From positions 248,001 through 312,000 of the forward strand of contig JAYJMM010000014.1 of the NCBI GenBank assembly GCA_037349105.1: a stretch of DNA of 64,000 bases, written 5' to 3'. This document shows, piece after piece, positions 45,449 through 54,298 of this stretch. The first letter of the stretch is position 1. Every line of letters starts with the position of its first letter. Origin of the DNA: Limnomonas spitsbergensis (Eukaryota > Chlorophyta > Chlorophyceae > Chlamydomonadales). The notes beneath the pieces were generated by a model. That model ran no database searches. It saw only the letters and a list, made by a program, of their open reading frames with translations, and had not been told where the DNA came from. Both the position numbers and the translations under genes were made by a program.

Positions 45449-45948
45449 CACTCAGCACCAGGAATAAAGTGAGACATCGGACCGTCTACCAATTGGGCGT
45501 GACCGCGCTCGTGTGCCATTTTTCTCAACAACTGCGCACCGCCGTTTCTAAGACGTGCAGTCTTCGCAGATCGTCAGTAAACACCGCCAGGAAGTGGCTG
45601 AAGGACCTCAAATACAGCAGGAAGAATGCATACTCATTGTGTGCATCGACGAAGCGGGATTTCATGTCGGCGATCACGGCAGGTATGGCTACTCCTGCAG
45701 ACGCGGGCACCGGATTCATATCCGTTCTGTCGGAAAAGGAAGGCAGGTTCTCAGATTGCGTGACACCACCCACTCCATCAAAAGATGCCTCGAGGCAGGT
45801 TCGGTTGAAGGTGACTGAAGTTCACTGTTGCCACCTCTGTTATCCGACGGCACCCGTGAAAAGGGACCACTGAAACAAACAACAACAAAAATGGGTCCGC
45901 GTCAAGAGGTCGACGTGGGGATGTCCCAGAACAAAATAGTAATCAGTG
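45449..45948 (+). mobile_element. Tc1/mariner (IS630-type) element with transposase fragment, both ends present
   Basis: TA then CACTCAGCACCAGGAATAAA opens the element; the other end is CTGGGACATCCCCACGTCGA inverted, closing AATCAGTG. The plus strand (45555-45818) encodes part of a DDE transposase: LIVCIDEAGFHVGDHGRYGY, then RGHRIHI. This matches the second-Asp region (D-E-[SA]-x-F ... R-Y-G-[WY]-[SA]-x-[RK]-G) of the IS630/Tc1 families. The frame is truncated on both sides, so the element is dead. Confidence 0.75.
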
Positions 45949-46037
45949 CATCCCGCAAACGCCGATTGAGGCAACGAAACGTGACATCAATGCCCTCTCG
46001 ATCTCTCTCCCGGTCTACGACCTGATCAGGGCCGCCA

Positions 46038-46221
46038 TTAGCATGAAGATGGAGATTGTGCCTTGAAGAAGTACCCCGTGTCCCCCACAATGGTTACGGT
46101 GTATCGGTTGTCCCTCACCAGCTCCCTCAACAGATCGCCCCCCCCCCCTGCCCGAGATTCTGCGACGCGTACTACGTGTGGCGTGAGCACAGCTATCTGC
46201 CCGTCGAAGCTCCATGCGGCC
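46038..46221 (-). CDS. small unassigned frame
   Basis: A short minus-strand frame (about 60 residues, MAAWSFDGQIAVLTPHVVRV and onward) lies between transposon ends. It has protein-like composition but is interrupted by a CCCCCCCCCC run at 46139. It may be a captured gene fragment. No family is recognised and confidence is low. Confidence 0.2.
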
Positions 46222-46305
46222 ATGTATTTCAGGCTGCTGTCCACAACCTAGGCATGGCGACATGCGAGCTAAGACGTACGTCACAGTTTCCGACGGATGT
46301 CGCAC

Positions 46306-46324
46306 ATTGATTCCTGGCTCTGAG
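46306..46324 (+). mobile_element. solitary transposon end
   Basis: TTGATTCCTGGCTCTGAGTG then TA resembles the right end TTATTCCTGGTGCTGAGTG, TA of complete copies. It sits directly in front of the next gene. With the left end at 45449 it could delimit a longer composite of about 876 bp. Confidence 0.5.
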
Positions 46325-46332
46325 TGTACGTG

Positions 46333-46902
46333 ATGCAGAATACCATGGAACAGGTGAGGCTGTCGGACGTCGTGCTCGGCGTGTTTCGGTGTTTGTTCGA
46401 AGGGCGTCTGGATGTGACGCAGACGTTTTCTTTCTACACGACGTGGAACCTCATGCTCGTCAGCCTGTTTCTGTTGCTGCGCATGTCGAAACCCTGCGCG
46501 GCCCGGCAGATGCTCCGCGTCATCGACCCGCTTTTTTCGTCCTTCGTCGTCTTGTACGTCTCCACGTTCATCCTGCTCACCCGTGGGGTCTTGAGGTCCG
46601 TCGTGGACCCCGGTCGATGCACCGTCGACCTCGATGGAGTGGTGCACTACGTGGCGGGCACGGACGTCTGGATCGTCCACGCGTTCGGACATTGCCTTCC
46701 TTTCTTCGCGTTGCTGTGTCTGTTTTGCGTGGACGGCGAAGCGAGTGTGTCCCGCATCTCACTCGTCCCCATCGTCGTCACCATCGGCACCTTTGCGATT
46801 TACAGTTCGGTGGTCGACACCTACTCGACGTACCTGATGCCCCCTTTCTTGACCGAAGCATGCATGGTCGCCGCCATAATTTTGTACATCCTCTGGCGGT
46901 GA
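46333..46902 (+). CDS. multi-pass membrane protein
   Basis: The protein has 189 residues from ATG 46333; an upstream GTG lies within a transposon end. Five to six membrane helices are visible, among them TTWNLMLVSLFLLLRM, PLFSSFVVLYVSTFILLT, HAFGHCLPFFALLCLFC, SLVPIVVTIGTFAIYSSVV and ACMVAAIILYILW. Conserved-type polar residues (Trp, His in VWIVHAFGHCLP) recall six-helix AIG1/FAR-17a-type hydrolases, but that similarity is weak. The gene converges closely with the next (8 bp). Confidence 0.55.
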   Translation: MQNTMEQVRLSDVVLGVFRCLFEGRLDVTQTFSFYTTWNLMLVSLFLLLRMSKPCAARQMLRVIDPLFSSFVVLYVSTFILLTRGVLRSVVDPGRCTVDLDGVVHYVAGTDVWIVHAFGHCLPFFALLCLFCVDGEASVSRISLVPIVVTIGTFAIYSSVVDTYSTYLMPPFLTEACMVAAIILYILWR

Positions 46903-46910
46903 ACATCGAA

Positions 46911-48083
46911 TCATGGGGCTTTCGATCGACTGCTGCTGCTGTCTTCCGCGGTCATCCTGGCCCGCAGCTTCTCTCTGCGCTCCGTGTAGGACGGGCGCCC
47001 CCCGCCGCCCCCTGCACTCATGGCCTGTCCGAGCAGGCTGCCGATCCCGCCGCCGCCCGCGCCCATCTTCATAATCTGGCTCATCATCGCGCCGATGTCA
47101 GCTCCCCCAGCTCCGCCGCCGCCGGTCGCCTTGAGCACCTGGCCGAGGATGGCGCCGAGATCGGGACCGCCTGCCTTGCCGTCCCCTCCTGCCGCCGCAC
47201 CTGGGAAGCCCTTCAGGAACCCGACGGCCTCGTTCAGCAGGTCTTCTTGATTGATCTCGCCGCTCGCGAGCTTAGTCTGGATCTTGCTCCCGACCTTGCT
47301 CACGATGCTGCCGAGCATGCTGTTGGGGTCGCCGAGCTTCTCGAAGTTGAGCAGGTCGGACGCGTCACCCCCCGACGTCCCCGACAAGTCGATCTCCCTG
47401 CTGATCTCGCTCGCCATGTCCGCGATCTTGCTATTCTTGAGCGAGCGCAGGAGGCCCTCGAAGGGGTCGGTCGACGGCGGCGGTGTCGAGACGCCGTCGT
47501 CTGACCTCTCAGACTCGCGCTCCAGCGCCTGGGCTTCGCCCACCTTGTCCAGCAAGAGTGCGATGTCGTCCTCAAGGATGTACGCAAGGTCTTCCTGAGG
47601 CGGCAGCTCCAGGCCGCTCTGGACGGCGGATAGAGCGCGGATCACGCTCGCGGCGAGCGTGCTGTTGCCGCATTCGGCGTCGGGCTCCAGCTCGGCGTAC
47701 GTCGCAGCGAGGGCCGCCAGGATGAAGAGGTACGTGCGCAGAGAGTCGGACACGACCCGCTTGTGGGCGCAGTCGCCCACGATGTCTCCGAACGTGACGC
47801 CGGCGAGAGGCTCAAACGCGAGCACGCGCACGTCGGTCAGGGACGCGGCGGGTGATATCTCCTCGGCAAGCTCCCGTCGGGGCAGGGACTTGCACGCGTG
47901 CGAAACGTACGCATCCGACTTTGAGCAGACCGCCTTGTGGCCGGCTTCGCGTAGCTTGGCGCGGAGCGTCGGAACCACGGCCTTTGCGTGCAAGAGCGCC
48001 TGCACCAAGAAGCCGTTGTACAGAGCGACGATGGTCGAGCGGTCGGCAGCAGGACCGTCGGCGGAAGTTGCGGCGGCGACCAT
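46911..48083 (-). CDS. conserved NCLDV-type virion/structural protein
   Basis: The protein has 390 residues from ATG 48083; longer frames run into an octamer array and are rejected. An N-terminal helical half is followed by a segment with the pattern IADMASEISREIDLS, SIVSKVGSKIQTKLASGEIN and QEDLLNEAVGFLKG. I associate this pattern with a protein conserved across large NCLDV genomes. The C-terminal 120 residues are Gly/Ala/Met-rich (GAGGADIGAMMSQIMKMGAG), then a basic end. No enzyme motif is present. I infer a virion role from the recalled pattern only. Confidence 0.55.
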   Translation of the reverse strand: MVAAATSADGPAADRSTIVALYNGFLVQALLHAKAVVPTLRAKLREAGHKAVCSKSDAYVSHACKSLPRRELAEEISPAASLTDVRVLAFEPLAGVTFGDIVGDCAHKRVVSDSLRTYLFILAALAATYAELEPDAECGNSTLAASVIRALSAVQSGLELPPQEDLAYILEDDIALLLDKVGEAQALERESERSDDGVSTPPPSTDPFEGLLRSLKNSKIADMASEISREIDLSGTSGGDASDLLNFEKLGDPNSMLGSIVSKVGSKIQTKLASGEINQEDLLNEAVGFLKGFPGAAAGGDGKAGGPDLGAILGQVLKATGGGGAGGADIGAMMSQIMKMGAGGGGIGSLLGQAMSAGGGGGRPSYTERREKLRARMTAEDSSSSRSKAP

Positions 48084-48163
48084 ATGCGCGATTGTGTCGG
48101 GAAACAGTGGGGAGTGATACCGATGAGACGGTGCCGCCTTAGGTGGCGAATCGAGTCGGGTAG

Positions 48164-48353
48164 GTCCGCATGGACGCATGGACGCATGGACGCATGGACG
48201 CATGGACGCATGGACGCATGGACGCATGGACGCATGGACGCATGGATGCATGGACGCATGGACGCATGGACGCATGGACGCATGGACGCATGGACGCATG
48301 GATGCATGGACGCATGGACGCATGGACGCATGGACGCATGGACGCATGGATGC
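48164..48353 (+). repeat. ATGGACGC octamer array
   Basis: About 23-24 tandem octamers, nearly all identical (a few ATGGATGC), fill the entire space between the start of one gene and the stop of the next. Because 8 is not a multiple of 3, all frames remain open; none is a gene. Confidence 0.95.
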
Positions 48354-50693
48354 TTACGAACTAGCGACGTCGTCGTCCTCGATCGCGCAGCCGCAACTGT
48401 CGATCGCGAGAACTAAGCGCGCCGCGGCCGAGTCGAAGCCGCCGGGGATGGCGCAAACCGGGACGGTCAACTGGCTGTAGCAGGTGTGCGAGAACGGCAG
48501 ACGCCCGCCCGGCGGGTCGCACTTCACGATCCGAAGCTGGAGATCTTTCGTGCGCACCAACACTCCGCACGCGGGTGACAGGCTCGACGAACCCGTCCAG
48601 AAACGGAGAAGACGGCGCAGGTGCGGCTCGTCCATGCCGCGGACCAGGCGATTGAAAACCGAGTGGAAACCGGCGCATGACGGTGAGGCGATCGCGTGCA
48701 CGCGGAGGAGAAGGGCTGCAGGCGTGACCTTGAGTTCGCCGCCGATGGCGGCGTTGAAAGCGCGAGGACGCATCACCTTCAACACGTCCATCACGTGCGA
48801 CGCTCGATCGGACATGGCCAGCAGGAAACCGGCGCGAAACTCGCGCGCGTTCGCCGCCACTGACCCGTCGGCGCCGGTCGCACGTGCGGTGATCAGCTGC
48901 ACCATCAAGCCTCGGTTTTCCAACGTGATCGGCGTCCACGAACCGCAGGCGGGCAGCAGGTCCGATTGCCCGAAAGTCATGCCGGGGAGCGCCATCGCGT
49001 CCAGGTCGGCAGCACTCTCCGCAGACAGGATGGCGCGGCAGGAAGACGCGACGGCTGGCTCGACCTGTGCGAGGTCGGCCAAGCCGATGTCGGAGGACCG
49101 ACCCTGCAGCATCCGAATCATCGCGTCGCTCAGATGGTGCCCGACGGGCACGCCGACGCGGAAAGCGATCGCTATCACCTGGCCTGCGAAGCGAGACCAG
49201 TCGACGACCGACCCGAGAGAGGAAAGGTGCGGCGGCATCGGCAGTCGGTCGGCATGAGCAGGATGCGAGACGTAACCACCGCCACCGCCCGTGGACGAGC
49301 CCATGTTGGAGGCGACGGTGTCGAAGATGCCGTTCGCAGGATCGAACAGCTCGTCGAAGAGGGACGTCAGCCAGTCACGAGTCACGCCGTCGCCATACCC
49401 GTTCTCGTGCACGAATCGGACGTGAATGAGGGGCATGCCGAGCTGCGCCCAGGCGGCTAGGCGGTCGCGGGAGATGCGGTCGCGGGCGATGCAGCGAAAG
49501 GTGGAGGCTGCGACGTTGCCGCGCTCGACGACGACCCGCAACACGCCTCGGTGCGTCACAGTCAACGAGTCGCTCCCGTCGTCGATGGCGTCGTCGTCGT
49601 CTTCATAGTCGGCGGCCGAATGGGATGACATCCATATCGGTGCCGCCCGGGATCGTAGACTTTCGACGCCCGCCTCATCCGAGTCGACCAGGGAAGGAGT
49701 GGTGCTGTCCGCCATGGACAACACGAAGCTCGTCAGCTTGCACATGGACAGTGCGGCTGAGGACGCCGCGCTTGACAGGCGGCCTAGGCAGGTCGCGACC
49801 GCGAACAGACCTGTCGCGGCCTGCAAGAGGTGCCGGGCGGAACTCGGAGGCAACGCCGCCGACGACGAATGACCGGTCCACAAGACGACGGTAGTAAGGT
49901 CTGCGAGCGCAGAGCTAGCCACGCCGGCGGCGCTCACCTCCCACGCGTCCGGCGAAGAAAGAGACTTCGCGGGCTCCAGCATCAGGGCCGAAACGTCTGC
50001 GCACAGAAGGCGCCCCATCGCGCCGGCCTCAAGACACCGGGCTGCGTGCAACAAGGGGAAGGACGAAGAGGAGGGGCAGGGAGGGAAGTCGGCGGAGAGG
50101 ATTACGGATGCCTCGGACAGAGCGACGAGTGCGTGGGTGCGCAGCAGAGACAGCATGGCCTTGGGGAGCTTGACGCCAGCCACGAGAGCGGTGCCGGCAG
50201 CAGAGAGGACCTCGGGCACCAGGTCTCCGAAAGGCATGGGACGGAGTGCGACGTTGGGCGGGATGAGCATCAGAGCGGCGAAGGCATCGGCTGCAGCACA
50301 CTCTGACTCGAAGACGGCATCGTCGCCCTCTTTATCGGAAGTCGCTCGATCGAGAGCTCGCACAAGCGCAACGACGGTGCCGCGAGCGCCGGTGTGAGCA
50401 CGCCTCCGGACGACGATGGACGCAGGGGGCGAGAGAGCGCCTGTCTGCGAGTCGAGAGGGAGGGGGCGGCCGCGGTGTAGCACGATCACCTCGGAGGGAC
50501 AGCCCTGAGGGATCGTGTCCGTGTGGTCGCCCTCGATACGACGGATGGTGCCGATGAAGGCGAGCACGTCGGAGATTCTAGCGGTGCGGGGGACGTTGAC
50601 ACTGATGACGCGACCCGCCCATTGGACATCGACGGCCACCTGTGACATTGCCCACTTGTTCTGGACGCTGCTGCTGCTGCTGCTGCCGGACAT
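48354..50693 (-). CDS. HECT-type E3 ubiquitin ligase with N-terminal ubiquitin-like region
   Basis: The protein has 779 residues. Residues about 18-100 resemble a ubiquitin-like fold (VDVQWAGRVISVNVPRTARI, then CPSEVIVLHRGRPLP). The middle is Ala/Ser/Leu-rich and unassigned. The C-terminal 360 residues form the HECT domain: LIHVRFVHENGYGDGVTRDW matches VxFxxExGxGxGVTREW, RLLRFWTGSSSLSP matches the FWTGxxxLP motif, and LPFSHTCYSQLTVP carries the thioester Cys738. The domain looks complete. HECT enzymes transfer ubiquitin through that Cys. It would direct host or viral proteins to degradation. A CTG-rich codon run encodes the Ser-rich start. Confidence 0.9.
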   Translation of the reverse strand: MSGSSSSSSVQNKWAMSQVAVDVQWAGRVISVNVPRTARISDVLAFIGTIRRIEGDHTDTIPQGCPSEVIVLHRGRPLPLDSQTGALSPPASIVVRRRAHTGARGTVVALVRALDRATSDKEGDDAVFESECAAADAFAALMLIPPNVALRPMPFGDLVPEVLSAAGTALVAGVKLPKAMLSLLRTHALVALSEASVILSADFPPCPSSSSFPLLHAARCLEAGAMGRLLCADVSALMLEPAKSLSSPDAWEVSAAGVASSALADLTTVVLWTGHSSSAALPPSSARHLLQAATGLFAVATCLGRLSSAASSAALSMCKLTSFVLSMADSTTPSLVDSDEAGVESLRSRAAPIWMSSHSAADYEDDDDAIDDGSDSLTVTHRGVLRVVVERGNVAASTFRCIARDRISRDRLAAWAQLGMPLIHVRFVHENGYGDGVTRDWLTSLFDELFDPANGIFDTVASNMGSSTGGGGGYVSHPAHADRLPMPPHLSSLGSVVDWSRFAGQVIAIAFRVGVPVGHHLSDAMIRMLQGRSSDIGLADLAQVEPAVASSCRAILSAESAADLDAMALPGMTFGQSDLLPACGSWTPITLENRGLMVQLITARATGADGSVAANAREFRAGFLLAMSDRASHVMDVLKVMRPRAFNAAIGGELKVTPAALLLRVHAIASPSCAGFHSVFNRLVRGMDEPHLRRLLRFWTGSSSLSPACGVLVRTKDLQLRIVKCDPPGGRLPFSHTCYSQLTVPVCAIPGGFDSAAARLVLAIDSCGCAIEDDDVASS

Positions 50694-50864
50694 ACGACGT
50701 TTAGTGCAGTCGGCGTTTAGTCACGTCGTACCATCGGGCGAACATCTGTCATGGAAGGCTACAGCCGCGCGCACACAGGATGCGCGTACAACCGTTGCGG
50801 GGAAGCTCGGCGAGCTGAGGGTTATTGATGGATGCGCACGGCAGGCTGCAAGACACGGCTGGTA

Positions 50865-51868
50865 CACTGATTGTTATGTTATTCTGGGACATCCCCACGT
50901 CGACCTCTTGATGCGGACCCATTTTATTGTTTGTGTCAGTGGTCCCTTTTCAGGGGTGCCGTCGGATAACAGAGATGGCAACAGTGAACTTCAGTCACCT
51001 TCAGCCGAACCTGCCTCGAGGCATCATTTGATGGAGTGGGTGTCACGCAATCTGAGAACCTGCCCTCCTTTTCCGACAGAACGGCTCAGGCCTAGTGTAC
51101 CCCTTGATGTGCATTCTGAGCAGCATCAGAATGTTCCTCGATGCGTTCACATCTCGGTTCCACGTCGTGTCTGTGCAAGTTCGTTTGAACTTGCTCGCAC
51201 TGTGTTTGCAGTGGAGAACCTTGTGGACCCGTTGATTCAGAAGTGTCACGATCTCTGGGTCAATTTATGTGTCTGAGTCTGCAGTGCCAAAAACACACGC
51301 ATGCCTCTTCCGTTTCGTCGTGTTCGCCTCCATGTTGACCAGAGGAAGCCACGTGTTGCTGTCTAGCTTCGACGTCCTGAATTCGTCAACTAACAGCAAT
51401 GATGACGGCATTCGGTCGCCTCCCGATTTTGTCCTTGATCATCTAAATCGGCCCGGCGTGCTTTCGCGACACGGGTGACTGACTTCCTCCGCTCCAATTG
51501 CCGAACCCGATGACCGTGAGCCCTGACGCCCTAGCGCCTTCCTCTGTGTCTTTCGTGCGTGGCTTTCCGACGACTGCCGCGGTGTCAGAAGTGGAGTTCT
51601 GAGTCATGGTGGGATGTGATGAACGGCGCAGGGGCAGGTTCTTACGCTCTGGAGGACCAGCGTTCGATCGAGGTGCGTTTCGACACGCTGGCCAACGGAA
51701 CACCAGGAATTGGGCTGGTAGAAAGCTCGCCAAGGCAGCGTCAAGTGTCAAAGGAGATTCGCGTCCTGCAAAGCACCGCGCCATCCGTAACGTCGGATGC
51801 GACAACGTCGACTTGGTGGGTCGTCATCCCCCTGGTCGACATGGTGGGTCGTCGGACGCACGGCCAAC
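50865..51868 (-). mobile_element. Tc1/mariner-type element carrying a Fanzor pseudogene
   Basis: TA at 50863 is followed by CACTGATTGTTATGTTATTC and the family's GGGACATCCCCACGTCGACC. The end opposite it was not found; the element either was truncated or has merged with the upstream region of the next gene. All coding evidence is on the minus strand (see the pseudogene entry). It is the most complete carrier of the nuclease gene in the window. Confidence 0.75.
51043..51805 (-). pseudogene. Fanzor (TnpB-like RNA-guided nuclease family) pseudogene
   Basis: The minus strand encodes three separate Fanzor/TnpB signatures in different frames. In 51443-51805 the stretch ASGLTVIGFGNWSGGS is placed where RuvC-I would be, with Asn at the expected catalytic Asp. 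Near 51380 DEFRTSKLDSNTW matches the RuvC-II glutamate motif (family form DEFRTSKxCxxC, with Cys lost). In 51043-51249 RVHKVLHCK, then TTWNRDVNASRNILMLLR is the zinc-ribbon-to-RuvC-III region. Stops and frame changes separate them, and the ribbon Cys residues are largely missing. The gene is dead. Confidence 0.75.
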
Positions 51869-52249
51869 ATGATGGAATACTATAAGTGCCCCGACCTATT
51901 CCAAACGCTAGAGACGAAGGACTGGGACTCCATGTACCAACTGTCTGTCCGCGGCAGCAACGCGTTTCCGCTTCGCATCGTGACGGATGTACATGGTGGC
52001 ATTCGGTCGAGGGACCCTGCGACAGGCCTCCGCAAGTACGACACGAACTTGACCATTCCGCACCTGTTGGGCGGCATCCGCAACATTAACATCCTGTCGC
52101 GAGAGATCTGTCAGATCGCCCACTACTTCAAGATGCATATCTACCAGAGCGTGGCGCACCCGCACCTCCTGTTCGCGTCGAAAAAGACGCCCCAGCAGGC
52201 CCGGGTCGCCATGAAGCGGTTTAACCTCCGCGAAGTCACAATATCCTGA
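51869..52249 (+). CDS. hypothetical protein
   Basis: The protein has 126 residues from ATG 51869; the frame upstream is transposon debris. Composition is normal, with a compact alternation of charged and hydrophobic residues and a His-rich middle (ICQIAHYFKMHIYQSVAHPH). I recognise no family. It converges with the resolvase gene (16 bp apart). Confidence 0.5.
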   Translation: MMEYYKCPDLFQTLETKDWDSMYQLSVRGSNAFPLRIVTDVHGGIRSRDPATGLRKYDTNLTIPHLLGGIRNINILSREICQIAHYFKMHIYQSVAHPHLLFASKKTPQQARVAMKRFNLREVTIS

Positions 52250-52265
52250 ATCTGGAAACGTCATT

Positions 52266-52970
52266 TTAAGCATCTTTTTCTCCGATGATGATGATGCCTC
52301 GTGGGGTCCTGCTAGTAGGAGGTGCCTGACGGATTTTTTCGCGCATAAACCACATCGCCTGCAGGAGCGCATCGCACAGATCGTCTTTTTTCTTCGCCGC
52401 ATCCAGCTGCCGCATCGCAGCCTCGTCGTGCAACTCGCCGCTGAGGACCGCGCGACACGCGAGCACGGACTGTGCCTTTCGTTCCCGGTAGGCTTTCCCT
52501 TGAGGTGTGGGGGATGTCTGCTGCTTCTGACTCTTTTGTTGCACCTCCGCACTCGGAGCCGCCTCCAGCTTACGCTTCGCGGAGACGAGCGTGATGTCGC
52601 CGACGCACCCGGTGTACAAACGGAGCGTGGCGAAGTATGTGTGGATGGCTACCTGTATGTTCTTCATCGCAGGGTTTTTGCGAGAAGGCTGGTTCTCTAT
52701 CAACACGTGGTCGTAGCGGCACGCCGAGTCCCCGGGGTCTGCGTAGAACCGTCGGTCCAGCGCGGCGACGAGCGCGGTGGCGAGCATCTCTGGGGACATC
52801 TTGGCGGACGACGTGCCTTTCTGCTTTGTCAACGCAAGGGCGGGAATTTCGGCGACGACGTCTATGACGTCCCACCGTTCCAGGCAGGGCTCGAGGCCGT
52901 CGTCGTCACACACCAACAACGCAAACGCCAGGTGCCGCAGCCCGACGTCAAAGCTAAGGACGCGTGGCAT
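52266..52970 (-). CDS. Holliday junction resolvase, poxvirus A22-like (RuvC fold)
   Basis: The protein has 234 residues from ATG 52970. The RuvC-fold acidic residues are in place: LSFDVGLRHLAFAL (Asp8), VLIENQPSRKNPAMKNIQ (Glu92) and KKKDDLCDALLQAMWF (Asp196/197 and Asp200). This is the arrangement of the NCLDV core resolvase that cuts branched DNA and concatemers before packaging. An insertion rich in Gln and Lys (about 135-165) separates the last two motifs. It belongs to the viral core set and supports the NCLDV assignment. Confidence 0.85.
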   Translation of the reverse strand: MPRVLSFDVGLRHLAFALLVCDDDGLEPCLERWDVIDVVAEIPALALTKQKGTSSAKMSPEMLATALVAALDRRFYADPGDSACRYDHVLIENQPSRKNPAMKNIQVAIHTYFATLRLYTGCVGDITLVSAKRKLEAAPSAEVQQKSQKQQTSPTPQGKAYRERKAQSVLACRAVLSGELHDEAAMRQLDAAKKKDDLCDALLQAMWFMREKIRQAPPTSRTPRGIIIIGEKDA

Positions 52971-53044
52971 GTTTATGTATGTGGTGGTAAGAGGGGATTG
53001 GGCGACCCGCTCTGAGGTGCCTACCACCTCGCAACCCTTACGTG

Positions 53045-53350
53045 CTAAAACTTAACGTAGCTTGCAACGAGCTCGCCGTTGCGGTGCACCATCTTCCGCA
53101 CTCGCCGATCACCCTTATCGTTCGTCCAGACGGTCCTCTCCTCTCCGTTGGAGAGGACAACCTTTCTCCCCGTGGAACGCCACGTGGCGGAGGCGGCCTT
53201 CTGCTTCCGCTGCGGCGACGCGGCCTTCCGTTTGCGCTGCGGCGACGCGGCGGCCCTCCGCTTTCCTCCGGCCTTCTTCTTCATCTTTCTAGCAGCGCCG
53301 CCATCCATGAGTGGTGAGGCCGACTCGGCCATCGAGAAGGTGGTGTCCAT
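53045..53350 (-). CDS. small basic protein with ASPQRK repeats
   Basis: The protein has 101 residues from ATG 53350; an upstream start is only GTG. An acidic-neutral N-terminus is followed by a Lys/Arg-rich stretch (MKKKAGGKRRAAASPQRKRK, then two further SPQRK units) and a compact C-terminus (VVLSNGEERTVWTNDKGDRR, then YVKF). The basic repeats resemble DNA-binding tails of histones and virion DNA-condensing proteins. The YVKF end recurs in NCLDV chromatin-type proteins as I recall them. A DNA-binding role is inferred. Confidence 0.5.
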   Translation of the reverse strand: MDTTFSMAESASPLMDGGAARKMKKKAGGKRRAAASPQRKRKAASPQRKQKAASATWRSTGRKVVLSNGEERTVWTNDKGDRRVRKMVHRNGELVASYVKF

Positions 53351-53493
53351 CTTGCAGTGATCCACGTGGAATCGTCTCTTACTCCAGGCCTCCACATAAT
53401 TTCTCGACGCCACGATCCCACCCGTCGTGTGGCTGCGCGTGACGGACTATACATAAAGAAGGGACGCTGCCTAAGTTCACTTCCGGAAAGTAA

Positions 53494-54102
53494 ATGGCTT
53501 CCGGCATGCAACACCGCGTGCGGTGGGGCGATGTGACTCGCTGGGGACGCGTGAAAGGCGCACGGTCGATCACCGACCGACCTTCTCCTCCTCCTCTGAT
53601 GCGTCGGCTCGCCAGCGAGTGCGTATGCCGGTCAACGCGACGCTTTTTCGACGAGGACGATGGCAACGCACACGTGCTCTCCGCCGCGGCTGCGGTCGCA
53701 GCCGCGACGCCATCCGAGGCGATCTCGACCGTCATCGCTTCGATGCGTGCATTCGACGGCGAAAGCGCGCGCATCGAATACTGCAAGTGGCACGGCGTCG
53801 ACTACGTGCGGACGCTGCTGTACGCGAAAAAGCTGCAGCTGCTCGAAAGCGCCATCGAAAGCGCCATCGACATCCGGGCGGCACGGTCGAATCCTCCGCC
53901 GAGTCGCCCGCACACCACTGGCACTCCGACGGTCGTCGTGGTCGAAGGCGACGGCGGCCGAATCCAGGTGCGCATCGAGGGCGTCTCGGAGTCGGAATAC
54001 AGGAGCATGATCGTCGCGCAGAGGTGCCCGCTGTGCAGGCAAAAGCAACACGTGCTGGTAGACTGCCCGTTCCTCCCGAACGAACTACGGGACTTCTGCT
54101 GA
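53494..54102 (+). CDS. hypothetical protein with C-terminal zinc-knuckle-like motif
   Basis: The protein has 202 residues from ATG 53494. An Arg-rich start precedes a helical middle (DYVRTLLYAKKLQLLESAIE). The C-terminus holds QRCPLCRQKQHVLVDCPFLP, giving C-x2-C-x4-H-x3-C spacing like a CCHC zinc knuckle. A nucleic-acid role is plausible. No family is recognised. A TATA-like word (CTATACATAAAG) lies about 45 bp upstream. Confidence 0.5.
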   Translation: MASGMQHRVRWGDVTRWGRVKGARSITDRPSPPPLMRRLASECVCRSTRRFFDEDDGNAHVLSAAAAVAAATPSEAISTVIASMRAFDGESARIEYCKWHGVDYVRTLLYAKKLQLLESAIESAIDIRAARSNPPPSRPHTTGTPTVVVVEGDGGRIQVRIEGVSESEYRSMIVAQRCPLCRQKQHVLVDCPFLPNELRDFC

Positions 54103-54298
54103 TTTTTGTAATCGGGTTTTCAAACGCAAACGAAATGCGGAACCATGCGGAGGCGAGGTGTGTCATCATCGCAGCTCAAAGCGCCGCACAAGACCTGAGA
54201 TGATGCACATTCACCCTTGGCGTCATCCGGTGCGCGGAATGTCCTGCATCACTCGCATAAGCCTTGTGTGCGCAGTATTCCAGATGACACGAACCTGA

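Noticed and set aside
48139..48364. Frames through the ATGGACGC octamer array
   Set aside because: Eight-base units leave every frame open; no unique sequence on either side.
50694..51040. A new small gene after the HECT ligase
   Set aside because: The sequence is the conserved non-coding end of the transposon family, found in several other places.
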